From the NCBI GenBank assembly GCA_001414485.1, contig LLEY01000081.1, positions 1-64,000 of the forward strand: a stretch of 64,000 nt of DNA, in the 5' to 3' direction. This DNA is from Calycina herbarum. Taxonomy: Eukaryota; Ascomycota; Leotiomycetes; Helotiales; Pezizellaceae. Numbering within the stretch: the first letter of the stretch is position 1; every line of letters begins with the position of its first letter. Position numbers and translations under genes: made by a program. A model generated the notes under the pieces. That model had not been told where the DNA came from, ran no database searches, and saw only the letters and a list, made by a program, of their open reading frames with translations. This document shows, one piece after another, positions 48,028 to 59,241 of the stretch.

Positions 48028-49179
48028 TTAGTCGGATTCCTCCTCGGTCCCTTCCTCCCTTTTTTTGTCGGTGCTGAAGAGTTGGCTTAGAACCTGCCTC
48101 AGAAAAGGCTCCAAGAGACCATGTGGGACGACATTGTTGGTTTGTTTCCTGACCGCTGGTCCCTCGTAGATATAGTTATCCGGCAACCCATGCAGACTCC
48201 CAAATTCCCTGTCTGTTAGACGCCTGTGACCGTCTGGAACACGCTGATGCCTTCTTTTGTAATCATCCGTGGCGCAATTCATTGGTTTATTTCCATCCCA
48301 TGGTTCAAGACGCTTATCCTTCTTGATCGAAAGACGCGGATTCTGGGTCTCCGGATCTCCAGCATGTCTTTTCAAGACGATGTTTGGCGTTACGAAAGGT
48401 TTCAAGCAGTTCTCCGGTGGTCCTGTCATGGCTCGATATCTGCGGAGAGTATCCACCTCTACAATCATTGGACATTCGACGGGTTCATCGTCCTCCTTGA
48501 TCTGTATCATCTCGATTTCGTAGAAATACTCACATTTTGGTCCGATGAAAATCCCCTTGGAGGTCCCGACCTTTCTCAGCATTTTACCAGAAACGATAGT
48601 CATATCAGCTTGTCGATATGCATCGCTGACGTGAAGAATTGATTCATCATCGCCGTACTCAACAAACTTTCCTTTGACAATTTTGCCCATCCATTTGTAG
48701 CTTGGTAATTGTTCTCCCAGCAGCCTTATCTCTGGTACTTGCGGCTCGCCTTTCGAGGTCGCTTTCGGGTGAGATCTCCTTTTGGAGACTTTCGGGCTAG
48801 CAGCAGATGAGTTCTCGGATCCATCTTCCCATTCTGTATCACTGCGAGTTCGACGCCGGGCTTCTCCACTTCGAATCGCATTTTTTCGAGTCGCTGTCTG
48901 GCTTCGGGTAAGGCGTTTTCCCTTTTTCTGGAGAACCTCCGCTTATCGGTCGGCATTTGTGTCATCGCTTTTTTCTTGAATCCGTGTTGAGCGTCTGACA
49001 GGTTGGGAGGTTTCGGGCTTTGAGATTGGAGACTTCGTTGACTTAGTTAATGTTAGCCGAGTTCTTGCTCCAGTTGCAGAATTTGGGTTGGTCCTTGATA
49101 CCTTGGCTCTCTTCGAGGACTTAGTCTTTGGGATGACTTCAAGGTCCACGGACTCTTCTTCTGCCTTTCTTTTGGGCAT
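48028..49179 (-). pseudogene. Cytosine-5 DNA methyltransferase remnant, catalytic core missing (RID/DNMT-like)
   Basis: One frame of 384 codons runs from the ATG at 49179 to 48028 and is broken only by a TAA at 48945-48943, which fits CAA to TAA. Order: basic NLS-rich N-terminus (MPKRKAEEE, KSSKRAKVSR), an Arg/Lys linker, a globular zone (FVEYGDDESILHVSDAYRQA, CEYFYEIEMIQIKEDD), and a tail with RRLTDREFGSLHGLPDNYIY and AVRKQTNNVVPHGL. The tail corresponds to motifs IX and X of C5-methyltransferases, whose usual motif X is KQIGNAVPP. The motif IV Pro-Cys and motif VI Glu-Asn-Val blocks are absent, so an internal deletion removed the active site. Intact relatives methylate cytosine, and RID is needed for RIP. 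Assignment to RID rather than another DNMT is tentative. Confidence 0.7.
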
Positions 49180-50945
49180 CGTGCTTGCATAGAGTGGCAG
49201 AGGTGCGTGCTTCTTCTGTGAAAGGTAGAAGACCCTGGGTGGCGGATCGTGGTTGTTTTTCTGGGGTTCTTGTTGGGAATCATCGTGAAAGATTTGGAGA
49301 GATGTACGGGCTAAAGGGCAAAAAGATGGCAGGATTCCAAGACTTTCAAACCAGTGTCTACAGGAACCAACGCAATGAATCTATCAAGAGCCGGAACAAA
49401 ATATTGATGACTCCTGGTAGGAAATTATTGTCATTGCGAGGTACAGAACACAGTAGAATCGATTAGCACCAATGGCTCAAAGGGCGGTAACAAGAAAGAG
49501 TACATCAAGGAATGACGGCGAGTGAGTAATGATATTCCTGGAGCAGAAGAAGAGAATACAAACTATCACTTTCGCCATCAGTATGTACACCTCAGAGATC
49601 GGTCTTAAAGTGACATCAAATACTTGCCGAGTACGTAAAGAAACAAGGATCGAAAACCGCCCACCTGCTATGAGATGTGCACACTGATGGCGGAAGAGAT
49701 ATGAGAAAAAAATAGGATCTGACCCTAAGATTTCTAATAGCGAGAAGAAAGACATTAATAAACTTCAAAATGCAAACCTCGGAACAGCCAATTGAGCCGT
49801 GAAGCAGTTGTGAAAGGCCAGAGGACCAACAAATTGAAACATAGCCCACAGAAAATACTATACTCGCAATAACGAGAAAAGTTCCACACAGACTTCGGAG
49901 GACAATAGCTTATTTGTGACTCTCAACATCTTTCCTCTCGTAGAACCAAAACGAGCAAAAGTAAACCAAGAAATACAAAGCAGCAAAGTATCTGGAAGTA
50001 TGTATACAACCAGACGAAACCACGAGCAAGCAACAAGAGCATCTGCAAAAAAATTCTTCCATACGCTTTCCTAGTTCGATGGAAACCCCCCGATCCTACG
50101 AGGGAAAACTCAACCAATCCTCTACACCTACTGCAAACTTCAAGGTGAGGTAGAAAGCTAGTGGATAGGATAGAACCCTTGGGAAAAGATAAGACAGACC
50201 CGACCCCTAAAACCTAAACGAGCAAAGCCAAAAAAGCGAGAAGAGAAGATAGTATCATCCCAAGCTCTGTTTAGTACAAGAAGGTTCATCAAAAATATTT
50301 TAAGAATTTGGGTCAATTGAGTCAAATGAATAGAGTGACTTGAGATGACCCAGACAACTGATATCAATTTTCTCGAGTCATCTGATGTTTAATTCAATTG
50401 CCCTAAAGCTTCTGGTACAGTATCTCATAGTGAAAGCAAGAACGATGACTAGATCTCTTATTCATTGAGCAACCCAGAATTTATAAAATCAGATGACACA
50501 AGAAGATAAATAACGATTGATGTTGAGAAAACGAGAAGAATTACAGTGTAAGGAAACTTGCAAGCAACCTCAATCGAGGTTCACAAACAGGATGCATATA
50601 TTTTTCTTATCTGCAAAAGGAATTACCGATACACTAGGCGGGAATGAACCTGGCACCTGCATGCAACCCATCGCGCCACATCTAAATCCAGCCACCTCTC
50701 CCAAACCAGAAGTCTCCGAGCGGCGCAATCGAACGAAAACACGAAAGGAACCCAGGAAAATATCATAACTCCAAGAACAATTCCGGAATTTCGGATGTCA
50801 GGAGTTGGTGAGAAAGAATCCGAGTCGGCATGATTGAAATACAGGAACAGTGAGAAAATATTGTTTATAACCGTCCACTTCCGCCTCATCTCACGCTCAT
50901 CTCACGAGGGTCTTTTGAATTGAAGCTTTCACGACACGTATCGTC
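49180..50945. other. Long spacer upstream of the P450 gene
   Basis: About 1.75 kb, purine-rich on the plus strand. Short frames occur on both strands, but none has codon structure or a product I can recognise. Confidence 0.5.
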
Positions 50946-52584
50946 ATGTTTGTAGAAAATATCAGCGGAGGGTTTGGTTCTCTCGGTGCTGTTGTCATTG
51001 CATTTCTGGCAGTAAGTGAACATCTCAGGGAAATTACTCCACTAACCTTGTCAAAAGTATCCCATTTATTGCGCAACATACAACCTCTTTTTCCACCCAC
51101 TTCGTCATGTCCCAGGACCGAAAACTCGGGCTGCGTCGCGACTCCCGTATATAAAATCGCTCCTCAGTGGTTGGATCGTCCAAGACAGTGGAAAGTTGCA
51201 CGAAAAGTATGGCCCTATCGTAAGAGTTGCGCCAAATGAGGTGAGTCTGGCTTATGCCGAGGCTTGGAGGGATGTTTTTCAAGCTGTGAATGGACGTCCG
51301 CCTTTCGAAAAGGACCCTTTGTGGTGGAAAACACGAGATAAGGAAGTAAATCATATCTTGAGCGCTCGGGATCCTGCTGAACATGCTCGTATGCGAAAAG
51401 TACTTCATTACAGCTTTACACCACGAGCTGTGGTTTCGCAAGAACCCATATTGCAGCAGTATGTTGGGCTTCTAATTCAACGACTCGGCGAACAAATACC
51501 CAAAGACGAGAGCAGTGCAGTTATTGACATTGTACCATGGCTGAATTACACCACGTTCGACATTATTGGAGATTTGAGTTACGGAGAATCGTTCGATTGT
51601 CTGGAAGGGCAAAAGTTACACTCCTGGATCGAACTCATCTTCGATAGCGTCAGAGCGTATTGCTTCTTCGTTTCCGCTCGCTTTTATCCGTTGATCGAAT
51701 CTGCCCTCATGAAATGTATTCCCTCTTGGGTTCACGATGCCCAGACCGACCATTATCGATTCGTAGCAGAAAAGGTTGATCGACGCCTGGGTTGGGAAGT
51801 TCAGCGTCCAGATTTGATGTCCCAGGTCATGAGGCATAACGACAAAGATGGGATGTCTGTCGCAGAAATCCACGCCAATTTCAACAAGCTGATGATTGCT
51901 GGGAGCGAAACATCGGCGACGGTCTTGACCGGGGTGGTAAATTTACTCATAGGCAACCCGGAAGTACTGACAAGACTCGTTCAAGAGATTCGAGGGAGAT
52001 TCCAGATTGAGAGCGCAATCAACCCTGAGGAATTGAGCAACCTCCCATATCTCAACGCCGTGATCAACGAAGGCATGCGACTTTGCCCACCCGTTCCAAT
52101 TATGCTCCCCAGACTGGCACCGGAAGGAGGAGCTCATGTTGGCGGACTCTGGATTCCCGGCGGCGTAAGTCTGATGCCATTCTTCACTTCCTCAAGCCGT
52201 TCTAATTTGAAGACCCTCGAATTGACGTTTTTGTGTTCCCTCTAGACAAGTGTAGGAGTCCAGGCCTGGACCCTTTTTCGTGATCCAGCCTTCTTCCACG
52301 ATTCGCAAGCCTTTATTCCGGAACGCTGGCTACCCGAAGCTGATATCTCGACATCGCCTTTCTTTGCAGATAAGAAGCATGTTGTGCAACCGTTTGGGGT
52401 AGGACCAAGGGCTTGTCTAGGTCGGAATCTGGCTTGGGCAGAGCTGCGCTTGATTCTGGGGAAGCTCGTATGGGCATTCGATTTGGAAGCGGAAGGCGAT
52501 GTAGTCAAGTGGGAGGAGCAAAGAACATTCGTACTGTTCGAAAGAAAGCCTGTCAATATTAGGATACGCGTTAAAAAGGCATAG
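50946..52584 (+). CDS. Cytochrome P450 monooxygenase (fungal microsomal type)
   Basis: Three exons: 50946-51011, 51058-52164 and 52246-52584, one frame of 503 aa. Intron 1 is only 46 bp (GTAAGT..ACTAAC..AAAAG); intron 2 is 81 bp (GTAAGT..TCTAG). It has an N-terminal membrane helix (GSLGAVVIAFLA), then YNLFFHPLRHVPGPK. The I-helix reads LMIAGSETSATVLTG, ExxR lies in NEGMRLCPP, and the PERWL block precedes the heme loop FGVGPRACLGRNLAW with Cys448 as the iron ligand. All key residues are present. The I-helix and VPGPK style resemble secondary-metabolism P450s, but no synthase gene lies nearby, so the substrate is unknown. It needs an NADPH-P450 reductase encoded elsewhere. Confidence 0.95.
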
Positions 52585-52793
52585 GCCTAGATAATCGTGT
52601 GGCGTCTTGTTTCTGAGGCTGGGAAATTCAAACAACGCGAGGAGGTACCGAGGTACCTGCCTATTTGGGCATAGCTTGACGCTAGTCAATATCAAATGGA
52701 GTTCAAAGACCTCAACATCATGACTGTTGCACACTTTTCTCTGAACCTTACTTAATACAATGGTTTTACTGGAAATGATCCCCTTCCAACTAC

Positions 52794-53425
52794 CTAATCC
52801 CGATTTCCAACTTCCATCCACCCTTCAACACAAAACAGCCTCTTCTTGTCAGTCGTCAGAAAGTCTGCACGCGTAGTGATGTTGCGCCTTCTATCTCCTC
52901 CGAACCATGAGAAATGGTAGAAGGTGTATGTTATTTCTGACCATTCATCCGTTGGTGGGCAGCTCCGGCCACCACCTCTCCAGTAGGCTCCTCCTTGATA
53001 AACGTCCAGTGAATACGAATCGGAGAGTGCAAATTCACCCTCGATATCGTATGGCCGAGTGGTGAAATTGATCATTGGATTTGGTCCGGTTACGGTCGAG
53101 TTGGGAAACCAACCCCAAATCGTTATGGTCACGTATTCATCGCTGGTCGGTTATCAGTTGAGGGGCTTTTCCTAGGTTGGGAAATGGCAGACCATACGTA
53201 CAGGCGGGGCGGGTTTGGAGTTATCAGCAGAGCTTCTATTTGAAAGAGATTGTCTTGGGGATCGGAATCGGAGCAGTAGTATGCTAAAGAGTTGCCTGGT
53301 ACTGCGGTTTGTGTTGTTGTTGTTGTTTCAAGACCCGGATTAGAGGGTTGTTGACCTTGCAAGATACTACCACTGACTATGGCCAAAGTAGAGAAAAGGG
53401 CGGAGAATTGTGTATTAGGTTTCAT
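52794..53425 (-). CDS. Small secreted protein, unknown function
   Basis: Two exons, 53425-53202 and 53142-52794. The 59-bp intron (GTACGT..GACCAG) is phase 2, and the product is 190 aa. An N-terminal signal peptide (MKPNTQFSALFSTLAIVSGS) is followed by a Thr-rich stretch and a Cys-poor body with many Trp/Tyr/Gly residues (ITIWGWFPNSTVTG, YQGGAYWRGGGR). There are only about three Cys, and possible N-glycosylation sites (NSTV, NITT, NFTT). No family recognised; a cell-wall or effector-like protein is possible. It is convergent with the P450 gene. A RIP-mutated partial copy lies at about 58750-59091. Confidence 0.8.
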
Positions 53426-54766
53426 TTTTCCTGCCTTTTCAGAAACTTGTTTAGCGCTGTCTTTAAAGGTGGAAAAGATTAGGGGATTTTATGAAGGTTG
53501 CCTATTTATACGCGATGCCAACCAACACTGAGGTTAAACACCAACATCAACACTAATAAAACATTCCTGCTAAGCGCGTTGAAGCTCCCAATCTTGTTAG
53601 ATCTTTCGTCTATCAAGTTTTTGAGTTTTTACTTTCCATGGTATATAGCAGTTGAGTTAGTTCGTCTGTCAAAAGATTCCTGCTCTTGCTTGACCTCGGC
53701 GAGGGAGTCCTCACCCAGGTCAATCAGTATCATTAGGTACCACCAGGTGCTTCTGTCTCCCTTCTTTATCTTCTCAAAGACCTTCGAGTCTGCCGAGATG
53801 TGGAAGTAATGCAAGTACTTTAAACACTTGGTCCCATCATCCCGAATCACGTGCAAGACCAACTTCCTTTTTCTTCTTCCTGCATAAGAGAAGAAGCAGT
53901 AAGACTAGGGAAGCATCATAATTGGCCGTTCGGTCTTTTAGCGGCTTAAATTGATCAATATGATTCGACAATCACGCATTTTGTATTGAACCCCTCAGCT
54001 ATTGCCAAATCAGAGCTCAGTGTATATTAGGCAGAGGTCGTGTGCTGTCCAGATGATTCGCCTCGCTCGTTCAGGGTGCGCCTTGTTGGATCGTCCGGTG
54101 AATGATTTGCCCCGGGTGAGCCACCCAAGAGGTTTGTAGGGAGGTTTGTATTAGCTTTCCCTGTTCCTCTGCCGCCGGATTCACTACAGTGACAGAAACC
54201 ATTTCATGGCTGTATATCGTCTCTCTGCCTTGCTGCCCAACCCCCGATTTCACCACGAACCCGACTTTTGCACGCAACCGATGCCACTAAGGGACTTCAG
54301 GCCTGCGGCTCATTCTGGGAATGCACTGCCCACTGTACCAGGTTTTCACTGAAGTCGGAAGTCAGCCTCGCGCACTCCATTGAACTTGAAGCTGGGTCGT
54401 AATTGTGATTGCGATGCTAATATTTCCCTCGGGAATGGTATGGCATAGCAACCAACTTAGACTCGAGCCTCCTCACGGCTAGAACCACAATGCCAGAGTC
54501 AAAGGTACAAGATACGCGATTCTCATCTGCGCTTCGAGCTTTGTCTTTTGAGGGTAGAAAAGCTAACAAAATGGTGGTCTCTAGTCGAGTCATACCAAAC
54601 ACCAGAGAAGGGAAAAGGACAAGGACGGCGAGAAGGATGATCGAGGTCGAATACACGACAGGAAGGTGAGAACCAAGTTCCCCGATTAAAAAGCCTTGCG
54701 ACAAGCCCCTACCTCAAACTCATCGATCTTCCTTGTTTCGCGACAGGATGCTGATTGAGAAAACAG
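53426..54766. other. Spacer, may contain an unresolved 5' exon
   Basis: About 1.3 kb. A frame from ATG 54491 to the possible donor GTGAGA at 54666 could be a first exon of the next gene, but its phase does not join the exon at 54767. I therefore leave it unassigned. Otherwise nothing recognised. Confidence 0.45.
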
Positions 54767-55793
54767 GGTCACCACAATGGCTCAGGAAAGAAACGTGGGA
54801 GCAGCACTAATCCGGACAGGCCAACAGACCCGGTAAGACATTTTCCTACCCTCGTTGAACAATAAAGCTAATTCAAGCCCGCAAGAATCCACCTGGCCGC
54901 CCACCGCCTCAGCCTAAGAAAGACGAAAAATCCATAGGAAGCAGCGACGACGTCGAAACATATCAAAATATCGATAGCTATAGTGTAGATTCTTCAGCGA
55001 ACCAAGATGGACAATCATATAGTTTTCCGGTAGACGAGGTAGGCGACTTCATCTATAATTCGAAGTGAAATACAAAACTGACCCTGTCTAGAGAATAGAA
55101 GTCCTAATCAATTCGCAGCGCTTCAGTGCAGTCGTCGATCGAAACGTCGAAGAGAGCTTTATTTCGTCAAAACCTCCGAAGAAGTGGAAACTGAAACCGA
55201 AACTAGCGTCCAAGTCAAGGAGCTACAGAGGACTTTCTGCTCAAGAAAGAGTCAAAGTTCCTGTCGAGTTGCCAACAGGAATACTATTAAAGGAGTGCAC
55301 ACTATACGTACTCCATAGCTTTGAGGGTGTTGTTATCGGCAGAGAACTTGCCACAAAGCTGAACCCGCCGGCAAACCCGTCAACATACAACAGTTCTAAT
55401 GATACTTCGACCCAGAGCTACGATACGGGTGTAGCTGAAAGTCTATCTGGGCAAATGAATGATCTATCCTTCTATACATCGAATTCCAACAACCAGAGGA
55501 ACTTGGGATACGACGACGAACGACAGCCGCAAGAGTCAACGTCAAAATACTCAGATTACCCAGATCAGTACATCCCCGGACCACAAGCACCTTTGACAGA
55601 CAGCGCCATAGGCATGGATTCGAACAAATATGGAGGATCCGTAATACCGTTCAGTTCCTATGGTTCGCAAAACGCTTACCCGCCCCCGGCTTCCTATACA
55701 TCGCACACACCATCTAGTCCTCCACCGCCATATACACAGACAGATTTTACCCGGCAAACATCCCATTCATCCCATCCGTTTGTTTCCATTTAA
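54767..55793 (+). CDS. Pro/Ser-rich hypothetical protein, 5' end unresolved
   Basis: Three exons fit one frame: 54767-54832, 54886-55038 and 55092-55793, with GTAAGA and GTAGGC donors. The encoded sequence starts in frame at GHHNGSGKKRGSSTNP after a likely acceptor (AAAACAG). No in-frame ATG was found, so an upstream exon is missing from the model. The first half is basic and Pro-rich (PPGRPPPQPKKDEK). The middle (IEVLINSQRFSAVVD..KPPKKWKLKPK..LSAQERVKVPVELPTG) looks folded. The C-terminus is low complexity (Ser, Tyr, Pro; SSPPPPYTQTDF). The gene ends about 150 bp before RIP-eroded DNA begins. No family recognised. Confidence 0.55.
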
Positions 55794-56536
55794 CTCTACA
55801 GATGTTTCTCCCACTCCAATCTCTTTCAATACTTACAACATTTCAAACCATTACTACCCAAACCCCACTCCGTACAACACTCCGTACAAGAATTCTGATA
55901 CCGACACCACTCGCTAAGGTTTTATTGAAGTTATTACCGGGCTGCTATCTAGTTAATTTTCTGGTTACTTTCCTAAATTCTAATTAGAGAGATATACGTT
56001 TATTACTATATTATTATATTATATATTTATATAGTTTAACCGATATCCCTAGCTAGTACACGTCCCTAGTAAAAGCCTACTTTAAAACCCCTCTTTTTTA
56101 CTCTACTATTACTACTTTAACCATAGCTATAGTAGACAAATCACACTAGATTAACTTAGCAGTAGTAGTATATAAAAGAGAGAAGTTTAAGAATTATTCT
56201 AACGCTACTAAGAAGTATATCTACAACTATACTACTATCTTATAAAGGATTAGAGAATTAACTAAGACACGTAGAGAGGTAACTACTTTTTACTACTAAG
56301 TACTTACTATTGTTCCAGCGCTGGTTCGTAACCTACGTTCTTCTCGTTTTTATACACGTGACAGGACACGTGACATTAGGAGCCACCTCGCTAGACGGAT
56401 CGATAACTCTACTATCTAGAGATTACAGATACTAAAAGGCTTCTTATAGTTAGTAGATAACCTCTTTTCTAGGTATATAACCTGCGTTATCTCGTAGTTA
56501 GAACTATAGCTTTAAATTCTCGTATTTATATATATA
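55794..56536. other. Boundary zone into the right repeat block
   Basis: The 3' flank of the last gene gives way to AT-rich, RIP-type sequence from about 55950. Between 56310 and 56410 a better preserved stretch (GCGCTGGTTCGTAACC, two CACGTGAC boxes) may be part of an LTR of another family. No gene. Confidence 0.5.
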
Positions 56537-56538
56537 TA

Positions 56539-58645
56539 ACGTGGTTTATTAAGACCTAGCGTATATCAGAACCTGGCGTACTTTTCCTATCTTCTCTACT
56601 TTATTATTTTAATACACGTTATCTTAACAACTACTAATAGAAATTTAAACTTAAGAAGCTCGAATTATCTTAGCTATTAAGACTATCCGATTATCTAAAA
56701 AGCTTAGTTATTAGGCTACTATAAAAATCTACAAAGTCTCTAAAACTAGCCTTCGCCGTAGAATAAACAGCTAACTTCCTCTCCTAGAACGACGGCTAGC
56801 AAATATTAAATTAACTTAACTCGAGAAGGAAGTAATTCTTTAGAACATACTTAACTTAGATTCTAGAGGGTTTACACCCTAGCTAGCTAGTATAGAAGAT
56901 ATAGTAAATTATATCCTCGAATTACAGAGAGAGAAACGTGTTAGCAAGCTTTAGATATATCGATTTATATAACGATAACCAGGGTTAAAAACGTGTTTTA
57001 ATCGCGTTTACGACTTCTAAAAAGCCTTATACGAAGATCCTAATCTAATTAGCGCGTGGTTCTAACTTATATAAAATATAAGAACGAAATACAGCGTTTT
57101 AGATTACGATTTCTATAACTTCGATAAAACAGGCTTTATAATAGATATAATTTACCTTATAATAGTTGTTACACGTGTAGATCGACGTAGCAGAGGTAAG
57201 GCAGTTTAGCTAGGCAATCGGGAATAGGTTATAGTAATTACTTATATTAATAGCGAGGGTTAGAATGTCTCTCTATTTTTAGTTATCTAAGAGAAGAATT
57301 ATCTTACGAATTAGTATATAGACGGCGGCCTCCTATATAACTGGGTTATTAAACCGACAAGTAATAGATAGATAAATAATAAGATAGGTCTAGAATAGCT
57401 AAAACACTTTAATAAATATACTACTAGTCGTCTAAAGAGTCTATATCGAATACTAGTATTAAATAGATATAAGAGTTATAAATCAGCTGAATTTCAAGAG
57501 TATTATAAAGTATATAATATTATAACTCTTAGACTACCTCCTTACTTATCCTATATAACCTAACTACTTAATATTAGATACTTTAGTATATTAAAGCAGG
57601 TATATAGTCGGCAGATTAAGACGTTTATCAAAGCCTATATTAACTATATTATAAAGGTAGAGCTCTTTTTAGCTTTTATAGCAGTATATAAAGAATTAAT
57701 AACAGTCTAGAACGCTTAAGCTAGATTCTATAGAGCTGGCCTAGTGCCTTTTAACTTATAAGTAGTACTTTCAAAGCTTGACGTAAGATTATAGACTTTA
57801 ACTCCTCTAAGACCCTCTACTGCTAATTCTAATACTTAGATCTCCTAGACTCTCTCAAACTCTACTAAAGCGCTCTTATAATCAACTCTTATTTAGAAAC
57901 GGATTACCTGTTACTAGAGGAGCTCGCCGACTCTACTATTTAAGACAGTTGCTATATTAGCAAAAGATATAGAGCGAATAGCTGTCAGAGCTTATAGTAA
58001 GTGCTAATGAATTAAACTACAGAGGCTGTCTATATATAAGAAGATTCGATTATCCTTTCCAAGCCAGAGTCCTTGCTAACTTATATACTTAGTTAGCTCT
58101 TTCTAGAGGGTTCTGCCAAGGGTACTCTCGAAGGTTCTGTTACGTCTATGCGTTGCCAAGCGAGGTCACGTGAATGCGTCGCTGGAGTACTCCGAGACTT
58201 ATTCTACGGGTATAACCCTTGACAATAGCCTATAAGATAACCTTATTATCTACTAAAGTACGTACTCTTTAAGCAGCGAATAAAGCCTTAAGCAAACGCT
58301 GTAGAGCTAAAAAGACTTGTATATATCAAGGGAGGGCACTTATAATAGAGGATGTCTAAGATCTTTTAACTTAAAAAGACGTTAATAAGCAAGTATAACG
58401 CGACTTACGTATAGAGGAGGGTAATAAGAAGAAGAGGTAATCGTCTAGACAGCGTTATAGCACTTATAGAAAAGCTAGTTATAATATACGAACTTATTAA
58501 ATAGATATAGATATGTCTAATTCTTCGGATTCTAAGTAGTTATAGTTAATTTAATATGTTATAGTTAATTTATTAATATTCAAAGTTGAATACTAAGGAA
58601 AAGTACGCTAGGTTCTGATATACGCCAGGTTCTAATAAACCACGT
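56539..58645 (+). mobile_element. Fot/Pot2-like DNA transposon B
   Basis: TIRs of about 50 bp begin ACGTGGTTTATTA at 56539 and end in the inverse at 58645, each bordered by TA (56537-56538 and 58646-58647). Within the TIR, AGAACCTRGCGTA occurs twice at a 17-bp period. At 2107 bp it is slightly longer than its relatives A and C. It has one transposase frame on the plus strand, RIP-broken. Confidence 0.9.
56640..58540 (+). pseudogene. Fot-like transposase of element B (RIP-broken)
   Basis: The plus frame is readable through many stops: an N-terminal HTH zone (EARIILAIKTIRLSKKLSY), a CENP-B block near 56870-56990, YNFDKTGFIIDI at about 57116 (first catalytic Asp zone), LGNRE, ILVLNRYKSY where the second Asp is now Asn, and the C-terminal region FYRAGLVPFNL..VVLSKLDVRL. 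Most stops replace Gln or Trp codons. Non-functional. Confidence 0.85.
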
Positions 58646-58682
58646 TACTCTTATATCTTTATCTTCAGTTATAGTTCGTAAC

Positions 58683-58736
58683 ACGTTTTATATAAAGGTC
58701 GATAGACTAAGTACTCTTTAGATATAAACCGTTATA
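58683..58736 (+). repeat. 3'-terminal fragment of the gypsy-3-family LTR, plus orientation
   Basis: 54 bp (ACGTTTTATA..GTACTCTTTAG..CCGTTATA) equivalent to the end of the 61373-61808 LTR read on the minus strand. Confidence 0.7.
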
Positions 58737-58749
58737 TTAGTTATAGATC

Positions 58750-59091
58750 GTAATAGCTTCCTTTTAATAAACGTCTAGTAAATATAAATTATAGAGTATA
58801 AACTTACTTTTAATATTATATAGTTAAGTAGTAAAATTAATAATTAGATTTAGACTAGTTATAGTTAAGTTAGAAAACTAACTCTAAATTATTATAATTA
58901 TATATTTATTACTAGTTAGTTATTAGTTAAGAAGCTTTTTCTAGATTAGAAAATAGTAGATAATATATATAAGTAGAGTAGGTTTAGAGTTATTAGTAAA
59001 GCTTTTATTTAAAAGAGATTATTTTAAAGATTAGAATTAAAATAGTAGTATATATTATAATCTATAACCAAAGACAAAGGTATAAGAGTAT
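58750..59091 (-). pseudogene. RIP-mutated partial copy of the secreted-protein gene 52794-53425
   Basis: Plus-strand 58752-59052 aligns colinearly with 52988-53285, covering parts of both exons and the intron. Differences are almost all C to T and G to A: for example GGGTTTGGAGTTATCAGCAG has become GGTTTAGAGTTATTAGTAAA, and TTGAAAGAGATTGTCTTGGG has become TTAAAAGAGATTATTTTAAA. A further short block near 59063-59085 (CTATAACCAAAG) resembles 53380-53391 (CTATGGCCAAAG), implying an internal deletion. It lies between two same-orientation fragments of one LTR. Non-functional. Confidence 0.85.
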
Positions 59092-59241
59092 TATAATAGT
59101 CCTAGTTATATACGACTGGATTACGTGCCGAGGTTCTACCGAAGTCTCGCTTAGTATATATAAATAGAGACAGAGCGTACTAACTCTTCTCTTCTCTCTT
59201 TAGTTTAGTTTTCTTCGAATATAAATACTATTTTATAAGTA
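59092..59241 (+). repeat. 5'-terminal fragment of the gypsy-3-family LTR, split by element C
   Basis: Starts TATAATAGTCC (TGTAACAGTCC before RIP) and matches the start of the 61373-61808 LTR in inverted orientation, with a shared TACGACTGGAT and GTGCCGAGGTTCTACCG. The match resumes at 61104-61135 on the far side of transposon C, proving that C jumped into this LTR. Confidence 0.85.

Noticed and set aside
50946..53425. Secondary-metabolite cluster around the P450
   Set aside because: No synthase, transporter or tailoring gene other than the P450 is seen nearby; neighbours are a small secreted protein and a pseudogene.
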